DNA of 64,000 bases, taken from NCBI RefSeq assembly GCF_032854445.1, contig NC_088300.1, forward strand, positions 26,581,608-26,645,607. The letters run 5' to 3'. Positions 1 through 10,900 of the stretch are shown here, piece by piece. Numbering within the stretch: position 1 is the first letter of the stretch; every line of letters starts with the position of its first letter. The notes beneath the pieces are model-generated. The model did not search any database. It saw only the letters and a list, made by a program, of their open reading frames with translations, and was not told the origin of the DNA. This stretch comes from Liolophura sinensis. Lineage: Eukaryota > Mollusca > Polyplacophora > Chitonida > Chitonidae. A program made the translations under genes and the position numbers.

Positions 1-99
1 ATCTTGAATGTATGTTTGGGGTTTGGCATTGTACTTAACAATTTTTCAGTTATATGACAACGAGGAGTCAGTAGGCATGCGTACATGTACTGTGCCTTC

Positions 100-362
100 T
101 TGTGAAAGGGTGAATCCATGCAGTCAAAGTGCTGCGCCACTGAAGTGCCATACCAGACATGACACCCCACCTGGTCGCATTATACTGACACCTGGCCAAC
201 CAATCCTGTTTTCTTGCTCTAACTTCTCAGTGCTAAGGGCCAAGTAAGGTAGCAACAAGTGCCATTTTTAAAGTGTTTGGCATGGCCTGACCTAGGCTTG
301 ATCCCAGGTTGCCCAACTTTGAGGTGGCTGCTCTAACCATTGAATCACAGAAGTGGTTAAAG
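100..362 (-). repeat. tRNA-derived SINE, antisense (family C)
   Basis: Read on the minus strand this begins with a tRNA-like head (box B-like ACCTGGGATCAAGCC) and continues with a body whose sense form is GTGACCGGGTGGGGTGTCATG-like. The same body is found in sense orientation at 30135-30470 (GACTGGGTGGGGTGTCATGC, CTTCGGCATGATACTTCAGT), so the two copies define one family. No target duplication was recognised. Confidence 0.7.
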
Positions 363-1394
363 GGAACATGAAGTCTGCCACTATATATACATAGAAAAAC
401 AGATATAGGACACTGTTATCTCAGATAAGTAGGTAAAAAGGTTTTGAGAGCCTTGAAGATGAAGTTCAGTATTGGTGATACGGAACTGAGGAACAACTCA
501 CTCCGAGTAGCCATGTCATAGAAGCTCTTATGAACTTGGCCAATCACTAGCGCTGAAAGCCTCACATGAAAATTGGGTGTCACGTCAAAAAACCTATCAG
601 CTCTCAATTGTCAGTGTGTTTTCTTAAGTGGGTCAATGCATTACATGGGATTGTTCTATTAGTTTAGGTGTTAAACAGATGCATTTTAAACCTCACATTT
701 ACAAGCAGGGAACTGAGAACGGCTGCCCGTGTCACAATGTGTACATGTTGGGCAGAAGACTCAGCCTAACTCGTTAGGGTGAGCTAGCAAGAAAACCGCC
801 TCTGAAGAGTCATTGCTTGAAGAAAATATTATGACTTTGGATTATTTTTCCTTAGCAAAGCAGATTCATTGCGAAAATATCGTCCTAAAATCTGAATGAA
901 AGAGTCTGTAATAAATGAGAAGGTCCTGCTATGTCTGGTAATTCCCTGATGTCTGTACAGCCAGTTAGGCCTAATGCTTACACTCAGGCTGATACTCTTT
1001 GGTTGGGTACCAGGCATTTTTGTTTGTATTTTCTCATTGTCACATTGTTTAATATCGATGGTACGGGGAGGTCTGGGCGAGGTTTTGTGACATCACCCTC
1101 GATAGCTGTAACATTGGAAAATGACGTCATCGAATGAGGCTAGGTACTGATGATTGTTTGCTATTTATTTTGTTGATAAGCTCTGTAGAATTTTTAAATA
1201 TTTTTAGAACATTTCTGGAATAGTACTAATTAATTCAGATTTACTGGCAGACTTTATGTTCACTTTAAAATGTATTGAAGATTATAGGCTCTAATTATAA
1301 GACAGGTGGTATGTCAGGTACATGGACCTCACAGTGGGCAGTAGTGGACAGTGGGCACTGCAACTCCAGTTTCCTCCACCATTAAATTTGACCA

Positions 1395-1525
1395 GGACCA
1401 ACTTGTAAGAAGCCTACTTAACATTACGAGCATTGTAACAGGCATGGCGACGTAATGCCTTTATTGCTGGTTGCCATGGTAGTTACGTGCTTGTAACGTT
1501 AAGAAGGCTTCGTACAAATGGGTCC
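1395..1525. mobile_element. Fold-back MITE-like element
   Basis: The left arm begins GGACCAACTTGTAAGAAGCC and continues into TACTTAACATTACGAGCA. The right arm ends with the near-exact reverse complement (TGCTTGTAACGTTAAGAAGG, CTTCGTACAAATGGGTCC). The arms pair over about 45 bases with a handful of mismatches, and inner segments (GGCATGGCGAC / GTTGCCATGG) also pair, so nearly all of the 131 bp can fold into one hairpin. There is no coding capacity. The structure fits a non-autonomous DNA transposon; the superfamily cannot be assigned. Confidence 0.65.
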
Positions 1526-1828
1526 AGGTTGCAGGATCACGAATATATATAGTTAATCTTAATCTGTTATTATTCCTGAAATAACATGTAAAGGACAGTA
1601 ATTTTCAATTTTGTGTTGGAAATCTAAGACAACTCATAGTATTCTAATAACAAATAATAAGGTTAGTCACAATTTTAGCGCAGCAAAGTATTGCGAAGTT
1701 AAGACTAAGACAGCTTCGTGATCTCAGAGACATGTAATTGTGCAGATAGTCAGTTGTTGAGATGGTGTTAAACAACATTCAAATAAATATAGAAACTAAT
1801 GTACTCAGTAATCCATTATTTTCTTTTC

Positions 1829-1851
1829 TTTTTTTTTTTTTTTTTTTTTTT
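1829..1851 (+). repeat. Poly(T) tract forming the polypyrimidine tract of an acceptor
   Basis: An uninterrupted run of 23 T is followed by GTCCAG, the acceptor of the next VPS54 exon. It doubles as a mononucleotide microsatellite and a splice polypyrimidine tract, so length variation here could affect splicing. Confidence 0.85.
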
Positions 1852-1857
1852 GTCCAG

Positions 1858-1986
1858 ATATTCATGTTGCCTAATTTTACTCTGGACAACCCTGATACGT
1901 TTATGGCCGTCTTTCCATGGACACAGGTGGAGGAGTCACGTGACGCCACGGGCAGAAAACAGTCTTCAAAGCTGCTCCAGGAAAAG
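1858..1986 (+). CDS. VPS54: VPS54 exon a (43 codons, phase 0/0)
   Basis: Encodes IFMLPNFTLD through SSKLLQEK, matching the human stretch that precedes LSHYLDIVEV. The acceptor is TTTTGTCCAG and the donor GTAATA after AAG. In-frame entry from an upstream exon is required because there is no start codon of the family type. Confidence 0.93.
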
Positions 1987-4900
1987 GTAATAATATTACA
2001 TTAACTTCACACTTGTAATATTATCCAAATTCTTGGTGATAAATAATCAACAAACATTTGCTACACTTTGCCAACATTTTGTCTGTTGTGCATGGATATA
2101 ACAGTATCTTTTGCACAAACATTTGCTACAATGTGCCAGAATTCTGTTCTGTTATGCATGGATGTAACAGTATCTTTTACAGGAACATTAACTGCACTGT
2201 GCCAGAATTCTGTTCTGTTATGCATGAATATAACAGTATTTTTTACACAAACATTTGTTACAATGTGCCAGATTTCTGTTCTGTTATGCATGGATATAAT
2301 AGTTTCCTGTACAGAAACGTTAACTACACTGTACCAGAATTCTGTTTGTTATGGACGGGGCATAAGTGTATCTATTAAAGAAACAGTTACTGCACTGTGC
2401 CAGAATTCTGTTCTGTTATGCACAGGTATAACAGTATCTTTAGGTTACAGAATCATTGACTACACAGTGCCAGAATTATGTTCGGTTATGGATGAGGCAT
2501 AACAGAACAGATGCTCCTGTTCTGTTAGCATATGTATAATATTTGCCCCAAAATAATAAAAATGTTGCAGCCTTGACATTCATGGAAGGAGTTTTTCATT
2601 GTGGTTATCAGAGTTTTTGTAAGCATAAGAGTATCCAGAATGTACAGTAGATGCACATTATTAAAGAAAGAGAGAATAAAAACACCCTAGATTAACCAAG
2701 CTGTGTAGTACTGTACGTGTATATTTCTTCACAATCTTTCCAGGCCATCTTATGGAAAGAGGAAGGAAAAATGTGGAGAAAATTCATAAAGTTTGAGAAA
2801 TGGGCCCTCAGTTATCAAAAACAGAGGTTCAGTTGTTATATATCGTGAATCATCTTAAACAAATTTTCAGCTAATGTTTTGCTTCTGGTATTCCTGTTCC
2901 AGCTCAGCCATTACCTTGATATTGTAGAAGTACAAATCGCTAAGCAGATATCCGTGAAGTCAGATGCTTTCTTCCATGCCATGAGCTCCCACGAAAAACT
3001 GCAGGATTACTTGTTAGAGACTTGTAAAGCTGTCAAACAATTGCGGTGAGTTATGAACCATGTAATGGTCACCCCTGATATTTCATCAAAATCAAGCCAA
3101 CCAAATCATAAGTGACCATTAGTTGTTGATGCCCTTTTACCTGTAGTTTTGTTCGGTATCTGAAAGACAGAAAATGGCATCAGTTGAACAGAACATTAGG
3201 TATGCTGTTAAACTTTATTTACAAAATACTCTTGGTTGCAGTTGTGATCGTCTTGTCCTGTGAAAATTCACTTTTATTCAGAAAACATCTTCTTCCCTTA
3301 AATTAATGCTATGTTGTGGAAGCTAAACATCTGTAAATCATCACATTTTCCTTGTATAAATTCAGCTAAAACCTTTCTGTTGCTTCGATCGACGCCTGAA
3401 TCATGTATGACGTATTGATGGAAGGCAATAGTCCTCATTGAACTGGGGGTTAGCACACCAGCACTTCGCAATGACTCAGGAGCCTTTCACCCATACAGTC
3501 ACTGTGAGTTCAAGTTCAGCTCATGCTGGCTTCCTTTCCAGCTACGTGGGAAGGTCTTCCAGCAACCTGTGGATGGTTGTGGGTTTCCCCAGGGCTCTGC
3601 CCCGTTTCGATCAAATCCTCACCGAACTGCATGTAAGACTAGACAAGAAAGACACATATTGTCACTAAAGTCTAATTGCTTACTGAATTTAGCTCTGAAA
3701 TGACTTGATGTTTAGAGGTATTCGAACATTTGATGAAATTTCTTGGAACTTACAGAAAAATTTCTGTAAATATTTACTGTGCTCATTGTCCTATCTCTGT
3801 ACATTTATAATGTACATATATATAATGTTTTGTGTATGTGTTCATATTTTTACAGTGACAAAATTCATGAAATTGACACAACGTTAGCCAGAGGGCCTTT
3901 GAAAGTAATGAGCTTAACCAAAACCAGATCCAACTATGTCAACCTCCACAACAAGGTCAGTGCAGATAAAAAAAAAGTGAGAATTCCCAATATATTAAAA
4001 ATGTGATTGTTTTTTTTTCTTTAAACAAAATGTTAGAAAATTAATTTCCAACTTATTCTGAGCTGATTTGAGACCTAGTGCTAAATTTAAATTACAAGTG
4101 TGCAGAAGTGTGGCTAATGTCAGTACATGTTGGTAGCACAGTCAAAATTTCCAAGGAAATGATATTCTGTACAAGCCTCAAGGAACCAATCACATTGAAG
4201 ACTTACATGCCCTATATTTTCAGCTGAAACTTATGTCCACGGTTCACCAGACACAACCCACAATACAACTGCTTCTTTCAACCAATGAGTTTGTTGGAGC
4301 CCTGGATCTTATTTCCACATCACAGGAAGTTCTGACGCAGGAATTAGCTGGTGTTCATTGCTTCAGGTTAGCCAGTGGTTGTTATTACTTTATGTACATG
4401 GTAATAGAACAGCGGAGTCATCCTAACAGACAATTCTGTACCCTCTGCAAGATGTCTAAACCAAATCCTACACATTAATGTTACCCGCTGTGAAAACTTA
4501 ACGCAGTTCGTACATTCGAAGGTCCATCAGCAACTGTCAGATGGTCATGGGATTCCCCCGAGCTCTGCCCAGTTTCCACCCAGTTTCCACCCACCATAAT
4601 GCTGCCTACCATCGTATAAGTGAAATACTCTCTGAGTACGGTGCAAAAAACACCAATCAAAAAAATAAACTTGACTCAGTTTTCCAGACAAGAAAGTTAC
4701 ATTCCCACTTTTGTACGGGTGCATGAGACTGATCAAATGCAGATAACCTCTGTATAAAGCAGCACCATTGGACAAAACAATTTTTTGTCAAGTGGTTGGA
4801 CTTCTGGAGCCAAACAGATTAATACAGTTGGCTTCACTGATCCAAGATTTATTATTGTTAATCACAGTGGGTAGTATAGACAATAACTGTAGCTTACTAC

Positions 4901-7900
4901 ATATATCCACTGCACTTCAGGGTACCTAAGCCTTAGTTCTATGATGGTGATGCCATTAAGAGTATATTTAGAACATTCCTACACTGATATATTTCATTAA
5001 GCTGAGCAGATTGTGGTAAGATCTTGGATTGTACGCACTAGAAGGGCTAGCTTATCCAATAAAGTGTAAAGATAAACAGTACCCTGAATTGACCTATAAT
5101 GGAGTTAGTAATTCTTCCTCAAAGGGTCCTGGACATTCCTCTTTAACATGGAGAACTTTCGAGTTAGGCACAAGATTGAATATTTACGCATTATCACGCA
5201 AGATCTGCAATATTTCAACATACACTGGAAAAGATAATATGCAAGTCACTTGGTCTGTCTGGCAAGAAACTGCAATAGTGCACCTTCATGGAACTTTCCT
5301 GAACCATAAGGTTGTTAGTGTGCCAAGGGAGAGAACTGGTACATTTCCATGCACAAATCAGCTGGACAAGCTTTGTTTATTGATTACAGTAAACTTCAAT
5401 CCAGAATCTCCAAATCCTGCTCCTTTCATTAAATTTTGTAATTTGTTATTTGTAGGACAAATGTATATGAGGTAAACATTTCTTTTTACAGGCACTTGGG
5501 ATCTCAGTTGGCCGAGATGGAGAAGTTGATAGAGAAGATGTTACAGGCTGACTTTGTGAAGTATGCCATGTCTGACCTGAATCGTCCTGTCACAGACAGT
5601 CAGGTTCTTACCCAAGAAGTACGTTGTCAATGCAGAATGCTACACGTATTGTTCCACTAGAAACTGGCTCATTAAACTGAAACATTGCTCACATCACTTG
5701 ATTCCTACCCGGTGAGGTGACGGATTCAAACCTAGCTGCCACTCGTGGTGGTGTGGCTTTGACATGAAAGTTTTGTCTAGAACCTGGTCACTGGCTTTGG
5801 TTTACTCCAGATACTCCAATTTCCTCCACCCATAAACCTGATTACCTTGGTGCCACTAGTGGTGGTGTGGCGTTGACTTGAAAGTTTTGTCTAGAACCTG
5901 GTCACTGGTTTTGGTTTACTCTAGATACTCCAATTTCCTCCACCCATAAACTTGATTACCTTGGTGCCACTAGTGGTGGTGTGGCTTTGACTTGAGAGTT
6001 TTGTCTAGAACCTGGTCACTGGCTTTGCTTTACTCCAGATACTCCAATTTCCTCCACCCATAAACTTGATTACCTTGGTGCCACTAGTGGTGGTGTGGTT
6101 TTGACTTGAGAGTTTTGTCTAGAACCTGGTCACTGGTTTTGGTTTACTCCAGATACTCCAATTTCCTCCACCCATAAACTTGATTACCTTGGTGCCACTA
6201 GTGGTGGTGTGGCTTTGACTTGAGAGTTTTGTCTAGAGCCTGGTCACTGGCTTTGGTTTACTCCAGATACTCCAATTTCCTCCACCCATAAACTTGATTA
6301 CCTTGGTGCCACTAGTGGTGGTGTGGCTTTGATTTGAAAGTTTTGTCTAGAACCTGGTCACTGGTTTTGGTTTACTCCAGATACTCCAATTTCCTCCACC
6401 CATAAACCTGATTACCTTGGTGCCACTAGTGGTGGTGTGGCGTTGACTTGAAAGTTTTGTCTAGAACCTGGTCGCTGGTTTTGGTTTACTCCAGATACTC
6501 CAATTTCCTCCACCCATAAATTTGATTACCTTGGTGCCACTAGTGGTGGTGTGGCGTTGACGTGAAAGTTTTGTCTAGAACCTGGTCACTGGCTTTGGTT
6601 TACTCCAGATACTCCAATTTCCTCCACCCATAAACTTGATTACCTTGGTGCCACTAGTGGTGGTGTGGCTTTGACTTGAGAGTTTTGTCTAGAACCTGGT
6701 CACTGGTTTTGGTTTACTCCAGATACTCCAATTTCCTCCACCCATAAACTTGATTACCTTGGTGCCACTAGTGGTGGTGTGGCTTTGACTTGAGAGTTTT
6801 GTCTAGAACCTGGTCACTGGTTTTGGTTTACTCCAGATACTCCAATTTCCTCCACCCATAAACTTGATTACCTTGGTGCCACTAGTGGTGGTGTGGCTTT
6901 GACTTGAGAGTTTTGTCTAGAACCTGGTCACTGGTTTTGGTTTACTCCAGATACTCCAATTTCCTCCACCCATAAACTTGATTACCTTGGTGCCACTAGT
7001 GGTGGTGTGGCTTTGACTTGAGAGTTTTGTCTAGAACCTGGTCACTGGCTTTGGTTTACTCCAGATACTCCAATTTCCTCCACCCATAAACCTGATTACC
7101 TTGGTGCCACTAGTGGTGGTGTAGCGTTGACTTGAAAGTTTTGTCTAGAACCTGGTCACTGGTTTTGGTTTACTCTAGATACTCCACTTTCCTCCACCCA
7201 TAAACTTGATTACCTTAATGAAAGTGGAAAACTAGTAGTCTTTGTTTGTTCCAGTATGAATAATGGTCAAGGTGACTACACTACATGCATGTAGCATTGT
7301 TCCTGGACATTATAGATGTTAGATGTAGTCAAGTTGATTGTTGGGAACGATTGGGGTGAACTATCTATGACATTTTGACTGTAGTATCACTGCCTGCCAG
7401 TCAATCATTTGGATTGTATGTTTCCAGGAAAAGTTAGTGGCAATACTCTTTGGAATGTTGCGGTTCCACAAATTCAACTTCATTGAAGTGTATAAAGAGG
7501 AAGTTTGTGCCACTTTAAAGTCTACAATCAAACAGGTATGTTGCCAACATTACCCATGTATGACCCTACCATCAGACAGATGTTACCTCTACTTTTTAAT
7601 GCGAAAAGGCAAGTCTGTGAGCTGTTTTATGCACAGTCATCTGCGTCAAATCTGATTTCAAGAAATGTTGTTTGCATTTGCAAGAGGTTACAGATTCATT
7701 TCTGTCTGTATCTGATTGAATGTGGTTTTTGTTTGTGTTTTTTAGCTGTACTTGTCCTTACATGTGAATTACAGCAAGTCTTTCAGTGATCTAGTAATTT
7801 GTAAATTTTGTACTCCATGAATTGGTTACCAGGTCCAAGTCTTCAGGTCGACGCTTAATTGATCATTATTTTCTTTCAGTGCAACAGAAATATGTTTCCA

Positions 7901-10900
7901 GTTTGCCCACAAAGTGTCATACTTTAAGCTGGCATGAACAATTAACTACACCCTAATTGGGCCCTAATTACTGTAGATAGGAAATGTTCCTCATTGATCA
8001 GTTCGGTAATTTCCTTCCAAGACTTTTCTTGGTTTTTGTTTGTATAACTGAAATATGTTTTAACATGAATTATTATATTCAGTAAAGTTAAATTGAGAAA
8101 AAGTTGTTATATATTAATATTCAGTGCCTGACTGATGATATTGTTTGTCTCTGTTATTCAGACCGTGGTTGAGGCAGTCGCAGTGGTGGATGACATCAAC
8201 ACTGAAGGCAATGTCTCCAGGTGAGCAAGACTACATATCATGTGTTTTATCATATATTTGGTAAGACTTGTTTTTTTTATTGGATCAATAACACTCAGAA
8301 TACCCAGTTTTGATCTGAATTTGTAATATTTTAAATCTGTTTTAATTTGTTATGTTTATGTTTATGTTCACAAACAAAAGGTGATGTTTCAGCTGGGAGA
8401 GGTGATTAAAGCATTGTTCTCACCTTAGCCAATTGTCCCAGTCGCCCCGACCTATGCATTTTACTGCCTCCTCATGATTAGAGCAAGGTGTTGTACCGTA
8501 ATCAAAGCAATAAATGAAATAGCAGTGTGTAATAATTAGACGATGTTGTTGTTGTTGTTGTGCAGCCTGGCTGATCAGATGCGACTCTTGAATTACCCGT
8601 TGTGGATGGATCTTTTGAAGACGATCTTTGCTAACCTTCTGGTCATTCTGAACAGAGCCAAGGTGAAGTCGTCATCTTCTTTTGTAGATTTCATATGGCT
8701 TCGGACGCTCAGAATAAATAAGTAAATACCTTATGAAACTGAACTCCATGCCTCTTATAGGATTATGGTAATCATCCATTATACCTATTGACGTTATTCT
8801 AGCTCAGTTCCAGCTCATGCTGGCTAATTTTCCAGTCCTACTTTGGAAGATTTGTCAGCAACCTGCAGGTGGTAGTGAGTTTCCGGTTTCCTACCATCAT
8901 TGTGCTGGCCACCACCATAAAATTTATATATTCTTGAGTACGGCGTAAAACTCCCAGTTTGGGTAGCCTATTGTTTGTTCTTTTCCTACTTCATAATTTG
9001 ATGTAGTGGTGAGAAAGTGCTGGAGGCAAGTAAGTACACGTTTGAGGTGTCATGCTGGAGAGCTATGCGCATGGCAGCTTTGAAAAATCGTTAATCCGGG
9101 GAAAAAGGCGCCCCATTAAACCTTGAGTTCCCTTGTTGTAAAGGTCAAGTTAAATTTTCTGAAAAGTTTGATCAGTGACTAATATCATTTTGTCTCTTTC
9201 AGGAGTTTTGTGCAGTGGTTCGGGATGTTGTGGGTATAGCAGCAGGACGGACGAAGGCTCCCACCCCTATCTCCTCTCCAACAGTGGAGTCATCCAAAAA
9301 CTTGGAGGAGGCTTCTCATCTCCATGTTTCAGTGTAAGACTTGTAACTGTTGTAATTCTTAGAAATTTGTAGTTGTACATTACAGCTCTGCTCAAAACCA
9401 AAATCAGCTCAGAATTGAACATCATATTTTACAGCCAGATAAAAGGCAGAATTTTGATCGCAAACAACATGCCTCTGTTTTTGTAAGGTCCTCTCTCAAA
9501 ATATGCATAAGTAATTCTTGTACTTAATTTATTTTGTACTCAACACATTACTTCAGAAATATTTACTTGTATGACATCAGTCAGATCTTGGATGAAGTAA
9601 CTACCTTTGACCAGGTAACTAACGAACCTCTGCGTCCAAGCAAGCCGGCGAGAATATCTGTTTAATAAATAGCCAGTTGAGCAAGCATGCGCCCACATTC
9701 ATATCAGAACAAGATCATCACATATCTATTAGGTATACAAGTGTTTGGTTTGGTGTTGTAGGAGTGAGGAAGTGGATGTGATGGTATCAGATGGAGAGTT
9801 TTACAAGCTGGGCAGTGGCCTGAAGGAGATGTTGTGTACTGTGTGTGACCACGCTCATGACAGGTGTGTCAAAGTGCTGGCCGCCAGGGCAAAGGTGAGG
9901 TTACTGTCTGGTCTCTGTGTACTGTGTGTGGCCACGCCCATGACAGGTGTGTCAAGGCCCTGGCCGCCAGGGCAAAGATGAGGTTGCTGTCTGGTCTCTG
10001 TGTACTGTGTGTGACCGCGCTCATGACAGGTGTGTCAAGGTGCTGGCCACCAGGGCAAAGGTGAGGTTGCTGTCTGGTCTCTGTGTACTGTGTGTGACCA
10101 CGCCCATGACAGGTGTGTCAAGGTGCTGGCCGCCAGGGCAAAGATGAGGTTACTGTCTGGTCTCTGTGTACTGTGTGTGACCACGCCCATGACAGGTGTG
10201 TCAAGGCCCTGGCCGCCAGGGCAAAGATGAGGTTGCTGTCTGGTCTCTGTGTACTGTGTGTGACCGCGCTCATGACAGGTGTGTCAAGGTGCTGGCCACC
10301 AGGGCAAAGGTGAGGTTACTGTCTGGTCTCTGTGTACTGTGTGTGACCACGCCCATGACAGGTGTGTCAAGGTCCTGGCCACCAGGGCAAAGATGAGGTT
10401 GCTGTCTGGTCTCTGTGTACTGTGTGTGACCGCGCGCATGACAGGTGTGTCAAGGTGCTGGCCACCAGGGCAAAGATGAGGTTGCTGTCTGGTCTCTGTG
10501 TACTGTGTGTGACCGCGCTCATGACAGGTGTGTCAAGGTCCTGGCCACCAGGGTGAACATGAGGATGCTGTCTGGTCTCTGTGTACTGTGTGTGACTGCG
10601 CTCATGACGTGTATCAAGGTGCTGGCCGCCAGGGCAAAGGTAAGGTTACTGTCTGGTCTCTGTGTACTGTGTGTGACCACGCCCATGACAGGTGTGTCAA
10701 GGTGCTGGCCGCCAGGGCAAAGGTTAAGCTAATGTCTAGTCCATGTGTGCTGTGTGTTACCATGCCCATGGCAGGTGTGTCAAGGTGCTGGCTGCCAGGG
10801 CAAAGGTTAGACTACTGTCTAGTCCATGTGTGGTGTGTGTTACCATGCCCATGGCAGGTGTGTCAAGATGCTGGCTGCCAAGGCAAAGGTGAGACTACTG

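Larger units (their letters stand above)
1..1857 (+). other. VPS54: VPS54 intron (5' part of gene lies outside window)
   Basis: No reading frame resembling the roughly 175 N-terminal residues of VPS54 is visible here, so this stretch is inferred to be the intron before the first exon seen. It holds an antisense SINE at its left end, a fold-back MITE at 1395-1525 and a 23-base T run just before the acceptor. Positions 363-1394 and 1526-1828 show nothing I recognise, apart from a decayed SINE-B-like phrase near 1318-1385 (CAGTTTCCTCCACC). Confidence 0.7.

Noticed and set aside
5029-5475. 148-codon ORF before exon e
   Set aside because: No recognisable domain, not in the VPS54 reading path, and it ends before the acceptor; most likely chance.
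7437-7789. ORFs beginning in VPS54 exon f
   Set aside because: They run past the donor GTATGT at 7536 into the intron; intron read-through only.
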